A DNA stretch of 64,000 nucleotides from Streptomyces sp. G-G2 (GCF_030063135.1 NZ_JASISO010000033.1:1-64000), one strand, 5' to 3'; shown: positions 42,788 to 51,899, counted from the stretch's first letter. Program-made: numbers and translations. Notes: a model not told the origin generated them from the sequence alone.

Positions 42788-44073
42788 TTGTTGATCGGCT
42801 CCAGCACTTCACGGCCACCCAGGTAGGGACGGAGGACCGGAGGCACCCGCACCGTGCCGTCGGCCTGCTGGTGGTTCTCCAGGATCGCCACGATCGTGCG
42901 GGGTACGGCGCACAGGGTGCCGTTCAGCGTGGACAGCGGCCGCATGACCTTCTTGCCGTCCTTGGTCTCCCGCATGCGCACCGACAGGCGGCGGGCCTGG
43001 AACCCGTCGCAGTTCGAGGCGGAGGTCAGCTCGCGGTACTTGCCCTGGGTCGGGATCCAGGCTTCGCAGTCGAACTTGCGGGAGGCCGAGGAGCCGAGGT
43101 CGCCGGTGGCGACGTCGATCACCTGGAACGGCAGCTCCAGGCCGGTGAGCCACTGCTTCTCCCACTCCAGGAGGCGCTGGTGCTCGGCTTCGGCCTCCTC
43201 CGGAGCGACGTACGAGAACATCTCGACCTTGTCGAACTGGTGCACGCGGAAGATGCCGCGGGTGTCCTTGCCGTAGGTACCGGCCTCACGGCGGAAGCAC
43301 GGCGAGAACCCGGCGTAGCGCAGCGGCAGCTGGTCCGCCTCCAGGATCTCGTCCATGTGGTATGCGGCGAGGGGCACCTCGGAGGTGCCGACGAGGTAGT
43401 AGTCGTCCTTCTCCAGGTGGTACACGTTCTCCGCGGCCTGGCCGAGGAAACCGGTGCCCTCCATGGCGCGCGGGCGGACCAGCGCGGGGGTGAGCATCGG
43501 GATGAACCCGGCCTCGCCCGCCTGCGCGATCGCCGCGTTCACCAGCGCGAGTTCCAGCAGGGCGCCGACGCCGGTGAGGTAGTAGAAGCGCGAACCGGAG
43601 ACCTTCGCGCCGCGCTCGACGTCGATGGCGCCGAGGGACTCGCCGAGTTCCAGGTGGTCCTTCGGCTCGAAGCCCTCGGCGGCGAAGTCGCGGATCGTGC
43701 CGTGGGTCTCCAGGACGGTGAAGTCCTCTTCCCCGCCGACCGGTACGTCCGGGTGCACGATGTTGCCGAGCTGGAGCAGCAGCCGCTTGGCGGTCTCGTC
43801 CGCCTCGTTCTGCTCGGCCTCGGCGGCCTTCACATCCGTCTTCAGCTGCTCGGCCTTCTTCAGCAGCTCGGCGCGCTCTTCGGGAGAGGCCTTGGGGATC
43901 AGCTTGCCCAGGGACTTCTGCTCATTGCGCAGCTCGTCGAATCGGGAGCCGGAGGACCTACGGCGCTCGTCGGCGGAGAGCAGTGCGTCGACGAGGTCGA
44001 CGTCCTCTCCACGGGCGCGCTGCGAGGCGCGGACACGGTCAGGGTCTTCACGGAGCAGCCGAAGGTCAATCAC
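42784..44073 (-). CDS. serS: Seryl-tRNA synthetase
   Basis: A 429-residue class II synthetase. The N-terminal coiled-coil tRNA-binding arm covers residues about 30-105 (EELLKKAEQLKTDVKAAEAEQNE). The catalytic domain has motif 2 (CFRREAGTYGKDTRGIFRVHQF) and motif 3 with the final Arg in GTLCAVPRTIVAILENHQ region, plus the GTSEVPLAAYH serine loop. The length is standard. The GTG at 44073 follows GGTGGG. The 581-base upstream region is unusually long and contains a run of DnaA-box-like 9-mers. Confidence 0.97.
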   Translation of the reverse strand: MIDLRLLREDPDRVRASQRARGEDVDLVDALLSADERRRSSGSRFDELRNEQKSLGKLIPKASPEERAELLKKAEQLKTDVKAAEAEQNEADETAKRLLLQLGNIVHPDVPVGGEEDFTVLETHGTIRDFAAEGFEPKDHLELGESLGAIDVERGAKVSGSRFYYLTGVGALLELALVNAAIAQAGEAGFIPMLTPALVRPRAMEGTGFLGQAAENVYHLEKDDYYLVGTSEVPLAAYHMDEILEADQLPLRYAGFSPCFRREAGTYGKDTRGIFRVHQFDKVEMFSYVAPEEAEAEHQRLLEWEKQWLTGLELPFQVIDVATGDLGSSASRKFDCEAWIPTQGKYRELTSASNCDGFQARRLSVRMRETKDGKKVMRPLSTLNGTLCAVPRTIVAILENHQQADGTVRVPPVLRPYLGGREVLEPINK

Positions 44074-44654
44074 CCCACCAGGCTACCGGGCTGGGTTCCG
44101 GCCCTCGAACCGATATAACGCTGCGTGTCGCTATGTCCCAATTGCCGCGAATGGAAAACTACGCGGGCGTGGCCGGAACTGGTCCTTCCGGTCGGGCCGG
44201 TCCGGGCCCGACCGGGAGTCGATCCAGCGGCGATAAGCGTGTCTGAATCCCGGAAAAGGGGCACATCGTCCGGCGCGGGACGGCGGGCTGAGCAGCGGTG
44301 AAGCGCTCCTTTGTCCACAGGAATTGGGATCCTGGCGGGCTTATCCACAGGCTGTGCGTCGTATCTGTGGACACGAAAAGAGATCATTACCGAGCGCTTC
44401 GAGGGCGGAGCGTTTCAGGGTTCAAACCGCCCTCACACACTCATTCGGGTGGGAATGACTCGCCCCAAAGAGTTGATCAGCGATACAGGGGTGACGCCGT
44501 TCACCTTCCGCTCCCCAGCGCGAAACCTGGGTCGCCCGACCGATTTGTCGACCTTGTCGTGCCGCACTGTCGACTTGTCCCCAGGTCTCCACGGCTGCCT
44601 GTGGATAACTATGTGGATAGTGGGCGCCGCCCCGGGGCCGTGGCCGGACCAGCG
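44074..44654. other. 581-bp gap upstream of serS
   Basis: No protein gene recognised; the open frames here lack coding character. The serS-proximal half should contain the serS promoter. The distal half (44311-44620) holds six DnaA-box-like 9-mers, listed separately. No T-box-like structure was recognised. Confidence 0.6.
44311..44620. other. Cluster of DnaA-box-like sequences
   Basis: TTGTCCACA (44311-44319, exact Streptomyces-type box), TTATCCACA (44341-44349, exact E. coli-type box), TGTGGACAC (44366-44374), TTGTCCCCA (44575-44583), TGTGGATAA (44600-44608, exact on the minus strand) and TGTGGATAG (44612-44620). These form two sub-clusters of three about 200 bases apart. The region is AT-enriched for this genome. 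No replication gene adjoins, so it is not oriC itself; a DnaA-titrating or regulatory locus is the main hypothesis. Confidence 0.65.
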
Positions 44655-45590
44655 CTAGGCCCGGCCGTCCAGGCAGCGGGTCAGCCAGTCGGAAGCGGCT
44701 GTGAAATCGCCATCGGAGGTGCCCGGCCGGGGGGCGCGAATCTCACTCAGAGCGACGCCCGCCCGCGGATAGGAACCGAGGAAGCGGACCTGCGGGCAGG
44801 TGCGCTTCAGCCCCATCAGGGCCTCGCTGACCCGGCGGTCGGAAATGTGGCCTTCGGCGTCCACCGCGAAGCAGTAGTTGCCGATGCCCTCGCCCGTGGG
44901 CCGGGACTGGATGAGCATCAGGTTGACCCCGCGCACGGCGAACTCCTGGAGGAGTTCGAGGAGGGCACCGGGGTGGTCCTCGCCGAGCCACAGCACCACG
45001 GAGGTCTTGTCGGCGCCGGTGGGAGCGGCGGGCCGGGCCGGGCGGCCGACCAGCACGAAACGGGTCTCCGCGTTCTCCGCGTCATGGATCTCGGTGACCA
45101 GCGGCACCAGCCCGTAGGTGGCGGCCGCGAACTCACCCGCGAAGGCGGCGTCGTAGCGGCCCTCCTGCACGAGCCGGGCGCCGTCCGCGTTGGAGGCGGC
45201 CGATTCCCACACCGCGTCGGGCAGGTTGGCGCGCAGCCAGTTGCGGACCTGCGGCTGGGCGACCGGGTGCCCGGTGACGGTCTTGACGTCCGAGAGCTTG
45301 GTCCCGGGCCGTACGAGCAGCGCGAACGCGATGGGCAGCAGCACCTCGCGGTAGATCATCAACGGCTCGCCGGAGGACAGCTCGTCCAGGGTGGCGGTGA
45401 CCCCGCCCTCCACCGAGTTCTCGATCGGCACCAGTGCCGCCGCCGCCTCCCCGCTCCGTACGGCGTCGAGTGCCGCCGGAACCGACACCATGGGAACGAG
45501 TTCCCGGGTCGCGGCTTCCGGCAGCGTGCGGAGGGCGGCTTCGGTGAAGGTGCCCTCGGGACCGAGATAGGTGAAGCGAGTGGCCGACAT
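44655..45590 (-). CDS. pheA: Prephenate dehydratase
   Basis: A 311-residue stand-alone PDT converting prephenate to phenylpyruvate in phenylalanine synthesis. The N-terminal domain starts TRFTYLGPEGTFTEAAL and contains the ENSVEGGVTATLD loop and AETRFVLV (the Thr-Arg-Phe catalytic motif). The C-terminal ACT domain (GALLELLQEFAVRGVNLMLIQSRPTGEG) mediates Phe feedback; the usual ESRP reads QSRP. ATG 45590. It lies 42 bases downstream of the DyP gene and may be read from the copper operon as well as its own promoter. Confidence 0.95.
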   Translation of the reverse strand: MSATRFTYLGPEGTFTEAALRTLPEAATRELVPMVSVPAALDAVRSGEAAAALVPIENSVEGGVTATLDELSSGEPLMIYREVLLPIAFALLVRPGTKLSDVKTVTGHPVAQPQVRNWLRANLPDAVWESAASNADGARLVQEGRYDAAFAGEFAAATYGLVPLVTEIHDAENAETRFVLVGRPARPAAPTGADKTSVVLWLGEDHPGALLELLQEFAVRGVNLMLIQSRPTGEGIGNYCFAVDAEGHISDRRVSEALMGLKRTCPQVRFLGSYPRAGVALSEIRAPRPGTSDGDFTAASDWLTRCLDGRA

Positions 45591-45632
45591 GTGATCAGCC
45601 TAATGCCGCTGCCCCGTGCCCCGAAGGGCTGT

Positions 45633-46904
45633 TCATCCTTCGAGCAGCGGCTGTCCCACGTACTCCTCGGTGCGCGGTCCGCGCGGCACGGCGTACAGCC
45701 CGCTCGTCTCGTGACGGATGAAGGCGGACAGGGCGTCACCGCGGTCGAGCTTGCGCTGGACGGGGACGAATCCGCGCAGTGGGTCGGCCTGCCAGCAGAT
45801 GAACAGGAGACCGGCGTCGGGGACGCCGTCGGGTCCGATCCCGTCGTGGAAGGAGAAGGGACGGCGCAGCATGGCGGCTCCGCCGTTCTGCGCGGGGGCG
45901 GAGATCCGGGCGTGAGCGTTGGAGGGGATGACCGGCTTCCCGTCGGCGCCGAACGCGTCGAGGTCGAGCTTCGTGGTCTCGGTCCCGCCGCTCAGGGGCG
46001 CCCCGCCGGCCTTCTTGCGGCCGATGACCTGCTCCTGCTTGGCGAGGGGCTGCTTGTCCCAGTCGTCGAGCAGCATCCGGATGCGCCGGACGACCGCGTA
46101 CGAGCCCCCGGCCATCCACGCGTGCTCGGCGGGCCCGGGTCCGCCGTCGGGAACGAAGATCCGCTTGTCGAAGTCGGCTTCGGTGGGCTTGGGGTTGTTG
46201 GTGCCGTCGACCTGGCCCATCAGATTGCGGGCCGTCATCGGGGTGGCCGTGGCCCCCGGGGTCCGGTTGAAGCCGTTCATCTGCCAGCGCACGCGGGCGG
46301 CCTCCCCGGCCTCCTTCTGCAGGGTGCGCAGCGCGTGGAAGGCGACCAGTCCGTCGTTGGCGCCGATCTGGACCCACAGGTCGCCGTTTCCGCGCTGCGG
46401 GTCGAGCCGGTCGGCGGAGAACTCCGGCAGCGGGTCGAGCGCGTCGGGCCGCCGGGCGGTGAGCCCCGTGCGGTCGAAGAAGGAATGACCGAAGCCGAAG
46501 GTGACGGTGAGCGAGCACGGTCCGGAGTCCAGGGCGATCCCGGAGTCGGCGGCCCCCGCGGCTTCACCGGCCATCAGCCGACGGGCGCTGTCGGACCAGC
46601 GCCGCATCAGGGCGACGGCCTCCTTCAAGCCCGCGCCGGGGGCGAGGTCGAAGGCCATGACATGGCCCTTGGCCTGGAGGGGCGTGGTGATGCCCGCCTG
46701 GTGCCCGGCGTGGAACTCGACCGCGGTGGAGCCGAGGGCGGCCGGAGATCCGGGTGCGCCGCCGCTCCCGTCCGATCCGGCGATCGCGGAATGGACCAGG
46801 GCGCCGCCGGTGGCGCCGAGGGCGAGCCCGGCGGCGCCAGCGGCACCTACGGTGCCCAGCAGTCGGCGCCGGGAGATCTCGATGTCGGGGTTGCTGTCGG
46901 TCAC
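45633..46904 (-). CDS. dtpA: Tat-exported DyP-type peroxidase (DtpA)
   Basis: A 423-residue DyP peroxidase (deferrochelatase/EfeB group). The twin-arginine signal is ISRRRLLGTVGAAGAAGLAL at residues about 9-28. The DyP GxxDG element appears as GQVDGTNN, with the catalytic Asp, and the proximal haem His is in SNAHARISAP. In S. lividans the orthologue at this locus, DtpA, is a Tat substrate needed together with Sco and the PCu(A)C chaperone for maturation of the copper oxidase GlxA and for hyphal development; the neighbours here are the same. The GTG at 46904 sits just upstream of CopCD's stop region. A GTG start is supported by the signal's position. Confidence 0.92.
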   Translation of the reverse strand: MTDSNPDIEISRRRLLGTVGAAGAAGLALGATGGALVHSAIAGSDGSGGAPGSPAALGSTAVEFHAGHQAGITTPLQAKGHVMAFDLAPGAGLKEAVALMRRWSDSARRLMAGEAAGAADSGIALDSGPCSLTVTFGFGHSFFDRTGLTARRPDALDPLPEFSADRLDPQRGNGDLWVQIGANDGLVAFHALRTLQKEAGEAARVRWQMNGFNRTPGATATPMTARNLMGQVDGTNNPKPTEADFDKRIFVPDGGPGPAEHAWMAGGSYAVVRRIRMLLDDWDKQPLAKQEQVIGRKKAGGAPLSGGTETTKLDLDAFGADGKPVIPSNAHARISAPAQNGGAAMLRRPFSFHDGIGPDGVPDAGLLFICWQADPLRGFVPVQRKLDRGDALSAFIRHETSGLYAVPRGPRTEEYVGQPLLEG

Positions 46905-46909
46905 GCTGT

Positions 46910-48844
46910 TCAGCCGATCTTGACGGTCTTCTGGACGGTCGTCTGGTCGATGTCGGAGGTCCGCACGCTCACGTCGATGCGCCATTCGCCCGACAGTGGC
47001 AGCTGGACGCCGGAAGCGCTCCAGTGTCCCGGGGCGGCGTGATCGGGGGCGAGCGGCAAGGGCCCGATGTCCTTGGCGGGGAGGGTGAAGGCGACCTTCA
47101 CCTCGGGGATGTCGAAGGGCTGCCCGTCCGGGGAGTCCACCCAGACATGGAGGGTGTTGGCGCCCACCCGGCCCGGGTCGAGTCCGATCCGGACCGTGCC
47201 CTTGCCGTTCGGGCCGCCGGTGTCGAACGGCAGGGTGATCTTGACGGCCCGGTTCGGCACGGCGGTGACCGCGCGGCCGCTCTCCAGCTCGGCGGCCCGT
47301 CCCGGTTCCGTGCCGGTCAGCAGGGTGGCGACGGCGAGCAGGACGACGGCGACCCCGGCCTCGGCGAGGACGGAGCGACGCAGTCCCGCCCGGTCGGGAT
47401 CGGCGTCCCGCACTCGCTGTTCGCGGGCGCTCTCCCGGGCGGCCCGCTGCCGGGCGAGCTGGGCGGCCCGCTTGGCACTCGGGGGGACGGTGACGGCAGC
47501 TTCTGTTTCACGTGAAACATCGCGTTGAGCGACGACGGGCGCGGTCCGCGCCACCGTGCTCTCGGCCAGCCGGCCGGTCCACTTCCGGGAGACCGAGGCG
47601 ATCGCGATCAGCACGGCGACCAGGCCCACCTTGACGAGCAGGTACCGCCCGTACTCCGTCCCGGTCAGCGCGGACCAGCTGCCGAGCTGGCGCCACGACT
47701 GGAAGACCCCAGTGGCGGTGAGGGCGAGGACGCTGACGAAGGCGACTCGGGAGAACCGCCGGATCGCCTCGCGTTCGATGTCCGGGACCTTGTGCAGAGC
47801 GACCAGCAGCGCGGCCAGCCCGCCGAGCCAGGTGGCGACGGCCAGCAGGTGGACGATGTCGACCGGCATGGCGATGCCCGGCTGGATCCCGGTGGAGGCG
47901 TGCTCGGACAGCGACCAGGTCGCCGCGATGCCCGCAGAGACCACCGCGCCGCCGATGGCGAGTCCGAAGGTCAGGTCACTGGTGTCCTTGGCCTCCTCCT
48001 CGCTTCCGTCGCCGCCGCGCACCTTGCGGGCGAAAGCGCCGAAGAGCACTGCCATGAAGAGGGCGACGGCGCCCAGCAGGAGCAGGCGGGAGACCAGGGA
48101 GGCGCCGGTCTTCGTCGCCAGGACGGCTTTGAGCCCGCTGAGGTCGAAGACGTCGGAGAAGTTGCCCGACCCGGTGTAGGCGTTGCGCAGCACCAGCATG
48201 GCGAGGGTGGCCGCGGTCAGCGTGACCCAGGCACGCAGGACGAGCTTCTGCAGGGGCCGCTCGCCGGCGCCTCGGCGCCAGCACCCCAGGATGAAGGCGG
48301 CGCCGCCGACGAGCACGGTGAAACCGCCGTACGCGGCGTAGCGCGCGATGTTGTAGGCGATGCCCACGGGCCCGCCACCCGCCACCTGGGAGGGCAGCGA
48401 GACATTGGTCGCCGAGGGGGCGCCGATGGAGAAGGTGAAGGCACCGGAGACCGGGTGGCTGTCGGCCGAGACCGCCTGCCAGGCCACCGTGTACGTGCCG
48501 TTGGGCAGCCCGGTGTGCAGCGCGGTGCCGTAGCGGATGGTGGAGCCGCTGCACATGTCGCGCAGCTCTCCCGTGTCGACCCGCTTCCCCTGGGGGTCCA
48601 TGACCCGGATGGAGTCGCCGTTCAGGGCGACGGCTTCGGAGAAGGAGAGGGTGACCTGGGCGGGAGCCGTGGCGACCACCGCCCCGTCCTTGGGGTCGCT
48701 CGCGGTGAGCGCGGCATGTGCCGCGGCCGGACCGGCCGCGGTGAACAGGGCCGCGACCAGGGCCGCGAGGACCAGCAGGAGCCGCGGCAGCGATGCCGTC
48801 GCGGCCGTGCGGGCCGTGGAGGGGGCGGGGGCGGTGGCCGTCAT
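46910..48844 (-). CDS. CopC-CopD fusion copper transporter (YcnJ-like)
   Basis: A 644-residue membrane protein: signal peptide ending AAAHAALTAS, so the mature N-terminus begins with His (a copper ligand of CopC); a CopC beta-domain to about residue 135; a CopD helical bundle of about eight helices (residues 160-430); and a C-terminal extracytoplasmic beta-rich YtkA-like domain (about 510-640). YcnJ-type fusions import copper. A parS site is embedded at codons 443-447 (VSRET), in a linker. It lies between the PCu(A)C gene and dtpA in the copper operon. Confidence 0.9.
   Translation of the reverse strand: MTATAPAPSTARTAATASLPRLLLVLAALVAALFTAAGPAAAHAALTASDPKDGAVVATAPAQVTLSFSEAVALNGDSIRVMDPQGKRVDTGELRDMCSGSTIRYGTALHTGLPNGTYTVAWQAVSADSHPVSGAFTFSIGAPSATNVSLPSQVAGGGPVGIAYNIARYAAYGGFTVLVGGAAFILGCWRRGAGERPLQKLVLRAWVTLTAATLAMLVLRNAYTGSGNFSDVFDLSGLKAVLATKTGASLVSRLLLLGAVALFMAVLFGAFARKVRGGDGSEEEAKDTSDLTFGLAIGGAVVSAGIAATWSLSEHASTGIQPGIAMPVDIVHLLAVATWLGGLAALLVALHKVPDIEREAIRRFSRVAFVSVLALTATGVFQSWRQLGSWSALTGTEYGRYLLVKVGLVAVLIAIASVSRKWTGRLAESTVARTAPVVAQRDVSRETEAAVTVPPSAKRAAQLARQRAARESAREQRVRDADPDRAGLRRSVLAEAGVAVVLLAVATLLTGTEPGRAAELESGRAVTAVPNRAVKITLPFDTGGPNGKGTVRIGLDPGRVGANTLHVWVDSPDGQPFDIPEVKVAFTLPAKDIGPLPLAPDHAAPGHWSASGVQLPLSGEWRIDVSVRTSDIDQTTVQKTVKIG
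47505..47518. promoter_or_regulatory. parS site inside the copCD gene
   Basis: Exact GTTTCACGTGAAAC core within the coding sequence, translated as V-S-R-E-T in a linker after the membrane domain. Confidence 0.93.
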
Positions 48845-48866
48845 GGCGTGTCAGTACCTCGGTCCG

Positions 48867-49340
48867 TCAGCGGGCGTTCTGCGGGTTGTACGTGCGTTCC
48901 TTCACGTCCAGCTCGACCTTGACGGGCTCGGCCTTCTCGAAGCGCAGCTCGACGGTGACCTTGTCGCCGACCTTCGGCTGGTTCTTCAGCCCCATGAACA
49001 TGACGTGGTCGCCGCCGCGTGCCAGCTTCAGCTCGCCGTTGGCCGGTACGTCCAGAGCCTGGACCTGCTGCATCTTCTGGTCTTTGGTCTGGTGGATCGT
49101 CACGTCGCCGGAGAGTGCGCTCGTGACGGCGGTGAGCTTGTCCGCCGTCTTGGACGCGTTCTTGATGACCATGAAGGCGCCGGCCATCTTGTCGTTGACC
49201 GGTTCGGGCATGTAGCCGCCGCTGACGGACAGCTGGGGCTTGCCGTCGTCCGGGCCGGAGTCCGAGGAGCAGCCGGATATGGCGAGCGCTGCCGTCAGGG
49301 AGAGAGCGGCGGCGAGGGTGCGGGTGGTGCGGCGGTTCAC
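48867..49340 (-). CDS. ecuC: Extracytoplasmic PCu(A)C copper chaperone (lipoprotein)
   Basis: A 157-residue PCu(A)C protein. The signal ends in a lipobox ISGC with Cys24, so it is membrane-anchored outside the cell. The copper motif H(M)X10MX21HXM is visible as TIHQTKDQKM and then GGDHVMFMGL. In S. lividans the orthologue ECuC passes Cu(I) to Sco for cytochrome oxidase and GlxA maturation. The GTG at 49340 overlaps the Sco stop (GTGA), so the pair is translationally coupled. Confidence 0.92.
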   Translation of the reverse strand: MNRRTTRTLAAALSLTAALAISGCSSDSGPDDGKPQLSVSGGYMPEPVNDKMAGAFMVIKNASKTADKLTAVTSALSGDVTIHQTKDQKMQQVQALDVPANGELKLARGGDHVMFMGLKNQPKVGDKVTVELRFEKAEPVKVELDVKERTYNPQNAR

Positions 49341-49987
49341 GGGTTCTCTCCCTTGATGATCTTCGGCAGATCCTTGGTGTAGTCCTCGGCGGTGGTCGAC
49401 TCCCCGTAGAGGACGTAGCCCTCGTCGGTCTTCGGGGAGAAGGCGATGACCTGCGCGCCGTGCATGGAGACGACGCTGCCGTCGGCCTCCTTCTTGGCGG
49501 CCTCGATGCCGATGCCGAGGGTGCGGGCGCCCGCCTGGATCGTGGCGAAGTCCCCGGTGAGCCCGATGAAAGCCGGGTCCTGGGCCTTGAGCCACTTGCC
49601 GAGGGACTCGGGAGTGTCCCGGTCGGGGTCGGTCGTGACGAAGACGACCTGGAGGTTGTCCTGGTCCGCCTTGGACAGTGCCTTCCTGGCGACGGCGAGA
49701 TTGCTCATCGTCAGCGGGCAGACGTCCGGGCAGTTGGTGTAGCCGAAGTAGATGAGCGTCGGCTTGCCCTTGGTCTGCTCGCGCAGGCTCCACGGCTTGC
49801 CGTTGGTGTCCGTGAGCACCAGGTCCGGCTTGTCGAAGGGGCGGTCGAGGACGGTACCGGGCTTGGTGCTGGCGGGGGCGTTGACCTCCGCGAACGGCTT
49901 GCTCTTGCCGGTGTCGCCGCCACAGGCGGTGAGGGCGAGCGAGGCCGCCGCCACGAGGGCGGCGACCGTCACACGTGCGATGCGCAT
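49337..49987 (-). CDS. sco: Sco1/SenC copper-delivery lipoprotein
   Basis: A 216-residue thioredoxin-fold Sco protein. The lipobox LTAC places the modified Cys at residue 22. The copper-binding set is Cys86-x3-Cys90 (NCPDVCP) and His176 (SMHGAQV). Sco delivers Cu to the CuA site of cytochrome c oxidase and, in S. lividans, to GlxA. It is the second visible gene of the copper operon after ycnI (46-base gap) and is coupled to the ecuC gene. Confidence 0.94.
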   Translation of the reverse strand: MRIARVTVAALVAAASLALTACGGDTGKSKPFAEVNAPASTKPGTVLDRPFDKPDLVLTDTNGKPWSLREQTKGKPTLIYFGYTNCPDVCPLTMSNLAVARKALSKADQDNLQVVFVTTDPDRDTPESLGKWLKAQDPAFIGLTGDFATIQAGARTLGIGIEAAKKEADGSVVSMHGAQVIAFSPKTDEGYVLYGESTTAEDYTKDLPKIIKGENP

Positions 49988-50034
49988 GGGGTGTCCCTGG
50001 GATCGGGGGTGGTTCGGATGGCTGCGGACGGCGG

Positions 50035-50757
50035 TCAGGACGTACGGCGGCGCGAGGCGACGCCGAAGGCGACACCGCCGAGGCCGACGACGATGCCCGC
50101 GATGCCGAGGGCACGCGCGGTGTTGTCGGAGCCGGACGCCGCGGTGTTCTTGGCGCCGTCCTCGTGCTCGGTGTTCTTGGCCTCGCCCGAATTCTTGTCG
50201 GCGTCGTCGTCGTGGTGGTCGTCGGCGGACGCGGCGGCGGTCAGCTTCAGCACGGGCGCCGGGTTCTGCGGCTCCGCGGCGCCGTCCTTGGCCTCTTCGA
50301 TCCAGCGGACGACCTCGTTGTTGTCGTACGTCTGGATCGCCTTGAAGACCAGCTTGTCGGTGTCACTGGGCAGCTGACCGATCGAGAGCGGGAACTGCTG
50401 GAACTTGCCGGCCTCGATCTTGCCGCCGGTCCAGGTCACCTTGGTGACGGCCTCGTTGATCTGCTTGCCGTGGACCGTGAGCGGCTTGTCGAGCTTGCTC
50501 TTCTCGACGCTGACCGTCCAGCCCGGGACGTCCTGCGGCATGACGGACGAGAGCGGGTGGTCGGTCGGGAAGCTGACCTCGAGCTTGGTGGTCGAGGCGT
50601 TGTCACGCTCGTTCGGGACCTTGAAGTTGATGGTCGCGTAGCCGCCCTTGGCGGCCTCGCCCGGCTGGATGCCCACGTGGGCGAAAGCCGTGCCGGACAG
50701 AACGAGGACGCTACCGGCGGCCAGGGCGGCGACGAAGGAGACGCGAGAGGTCTTCAT
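50035..50757 (-). CDS. YcnI-family (DUF1775) extracytoplasmic copper protein
   Basis: A 240-residue protein with a signal peptide ending in FAHVGIQPGEA, so the mature protein would begin His-Val, the copper-binding brace known for YcnI. The DUF1775 domain spans to about 165, followed by a charged low-complexity linker (DDHHDDDADKNSG), a C-terminal transmembrane helix (GIAGIVVGLGGVAFGV) and an Arg tail, i.e. it is cell-surface anchored. It is the second gene of the copper gene row. Confidence 0.9.
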   Translation of the reverse strand: MKTSRVSFVAALAAGSVLVLSGTAFAHVGIQPGEAAKGGYATINFKVPNERDNASTTKLEVSFPTDHPLSSVMPQDVPGWTVSVEKSKLDKPLTVHGKQINEAVTKVTWTGGKIEAGKFQQFPLSIGQLPSDTDKLVFKAIQTYDNNEVVRWIEEAKDGAAEPQNPAPVLKLTAAASADDHHDDDADKNSGEAKNTEHEDGAKNTAASGSDNTARALGIAGIVVGLGGVAFGVASRRRTS

Positions 50758-50868
50758 GGCAGGAACACTCCACGGGAAGCAGGGGTGACGGTGGCTCCGG
50801 GCACAGGCGCGCGCGGAGTTCGCGGCACCGGTGCTCCCGTGTGTGTCCTGGGGAGTCGAGGTGCCGCG

Positions 50869-51678
50869 TCAGGCGGCGAGGGCGAAGGTCACCGGTGGCC
50901 CACGCCTGATCACCGTGTGCTGGAGTGCCTCCCGGCCGGGGGCCGCGGCCCGGTCGGGGGTGGTGCGCCGCGCCCGCGGGGTACGTCCGGGCGCACCCGG
51001 AAGTCCGCTGCCCAGGGCGCGTACGAGGGCCAGGGCCGTGCGCAGCGCGCGGACCGGCGCGGCCGGGCCGGAGCGCCGTGACAGTTCGACGAGCCGGAAC
51101 AGGGCCGCGTCGCCGCGGCTCAGCAGCCAGCCCGCGGCCAGCGCGGCCAGTACGTGCCCCAGCAGCATCGGCAGGCTGAACAGACCGCTCGCGGGTTCCG
51201 CCGCGGCCTGCGCCATGTGCGCGTGGGCTTCGTGTGCCGGAGCGCTCATCGCGGCCGGGTTCAGCCCCGCGGTCTCCAGGACCCGCCGGGCATCGGCCGG
51301 GCTGAGCGGAACGGAGTTGCCCCCGCAGATCAGCCGGGCGGCGAGGGCCGCGAGCGAGGTGTCGGAGCCCGGCTGCGCGGAGACGGCCGAGGAGGACGCG
51401 GCGGCGCCGTGCTGGCCGAGGCCGAACAGCGCGTGCAGCGCCAACTGCCCCACGGTGAGCCCGGCGGCGAGGCCGGGCAGGCTGCGGCGTCGGCCCGCGA
51501 GCGGGGCGGCGACCGCGAAGACGGCCAGGAAGCCCGCCGCGAGCGTCCACCAGGGCACGGTGGCGCAGGAGGCCAGGGCGTGTCCGAGGGCGGACAGCAC
51601 GACACAGACCGCGGTGAACACCGCGGTCCGCAGGAGCCGGAGCCCGGTTCCTGCACGCATCGTGTGGGGGGCAGTCAT
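50869..51678 (-). CDS. Integral membrane protein, unknown function
   Basis: A 269-residue protein with about five helices (starting near residues 12, 38, 65, 165 and 180) and a soluble loop of about 80 residues with two cysteines, including a conserved-looking RLICGGNSVPLSPADAR. The C-terminal 70 residues are Arg/Pro-rich. It precedes ycnI by 111 bases in the same direction and may take part in the copper cluster, but no metal motif is evident. The ATG at 51678 has a weak ribosome site. Confidence 0.65.
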   Translation of the reverse strand: MTAPHTMRAGTGLRLLRTAVFTAVCVVLSALGHALASCATVPWWTLAAGFLAVFAVAAPLAGRRRSLPGLAAGLTVGQLALHALFGLGQHGAAASSSAVSAQPGSDTSLAALAARLICGGNSVPLSPADARRVLETAGLNPAAMSAPAHEAHAHMAQAAAEPASGLFSLPMLLGHVLAALAAGWLLSRGDAALFRLVELSRRSGPAAPVRALRTALALVRALGSGLPGAPGRTPRARRTTPDRAAAPGREALQHTVIRRGPPVTFALAA

Positions 51679-51899
51679 GGCCGGGCCATCATCGCACTGC
51701 GCTTAGGCCTTCCATACGGCAGGTCCGGAAGGTCCCTTGAGTCCCCCTGGACGCAGTCCTGTCGGCACGGCCCCGGCCGCGGCGCGAATGCCGCGCACCA
51801 CCGCATACACCGGTGTCCGGGCGGGTCGCATCGGCCGAACGAGCGCTCTGGCGGCCGCTGGGGGCTTACACCGGGCCCAAGGCGGCAATAGGTATCGGT

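Noticed and set aside
44074..44654. Possible T-box leader upstream of serS
   Set aside because: No TGG-type T-box core or adjacent terminator/antiterminator pair was recognised.
44311..44658. 115-codon plus-strand frame in the serS upstream gap
   Set aside because: No coding bias, no ribosome site, and the DNA is better explained by DnaA-box-like sequences.
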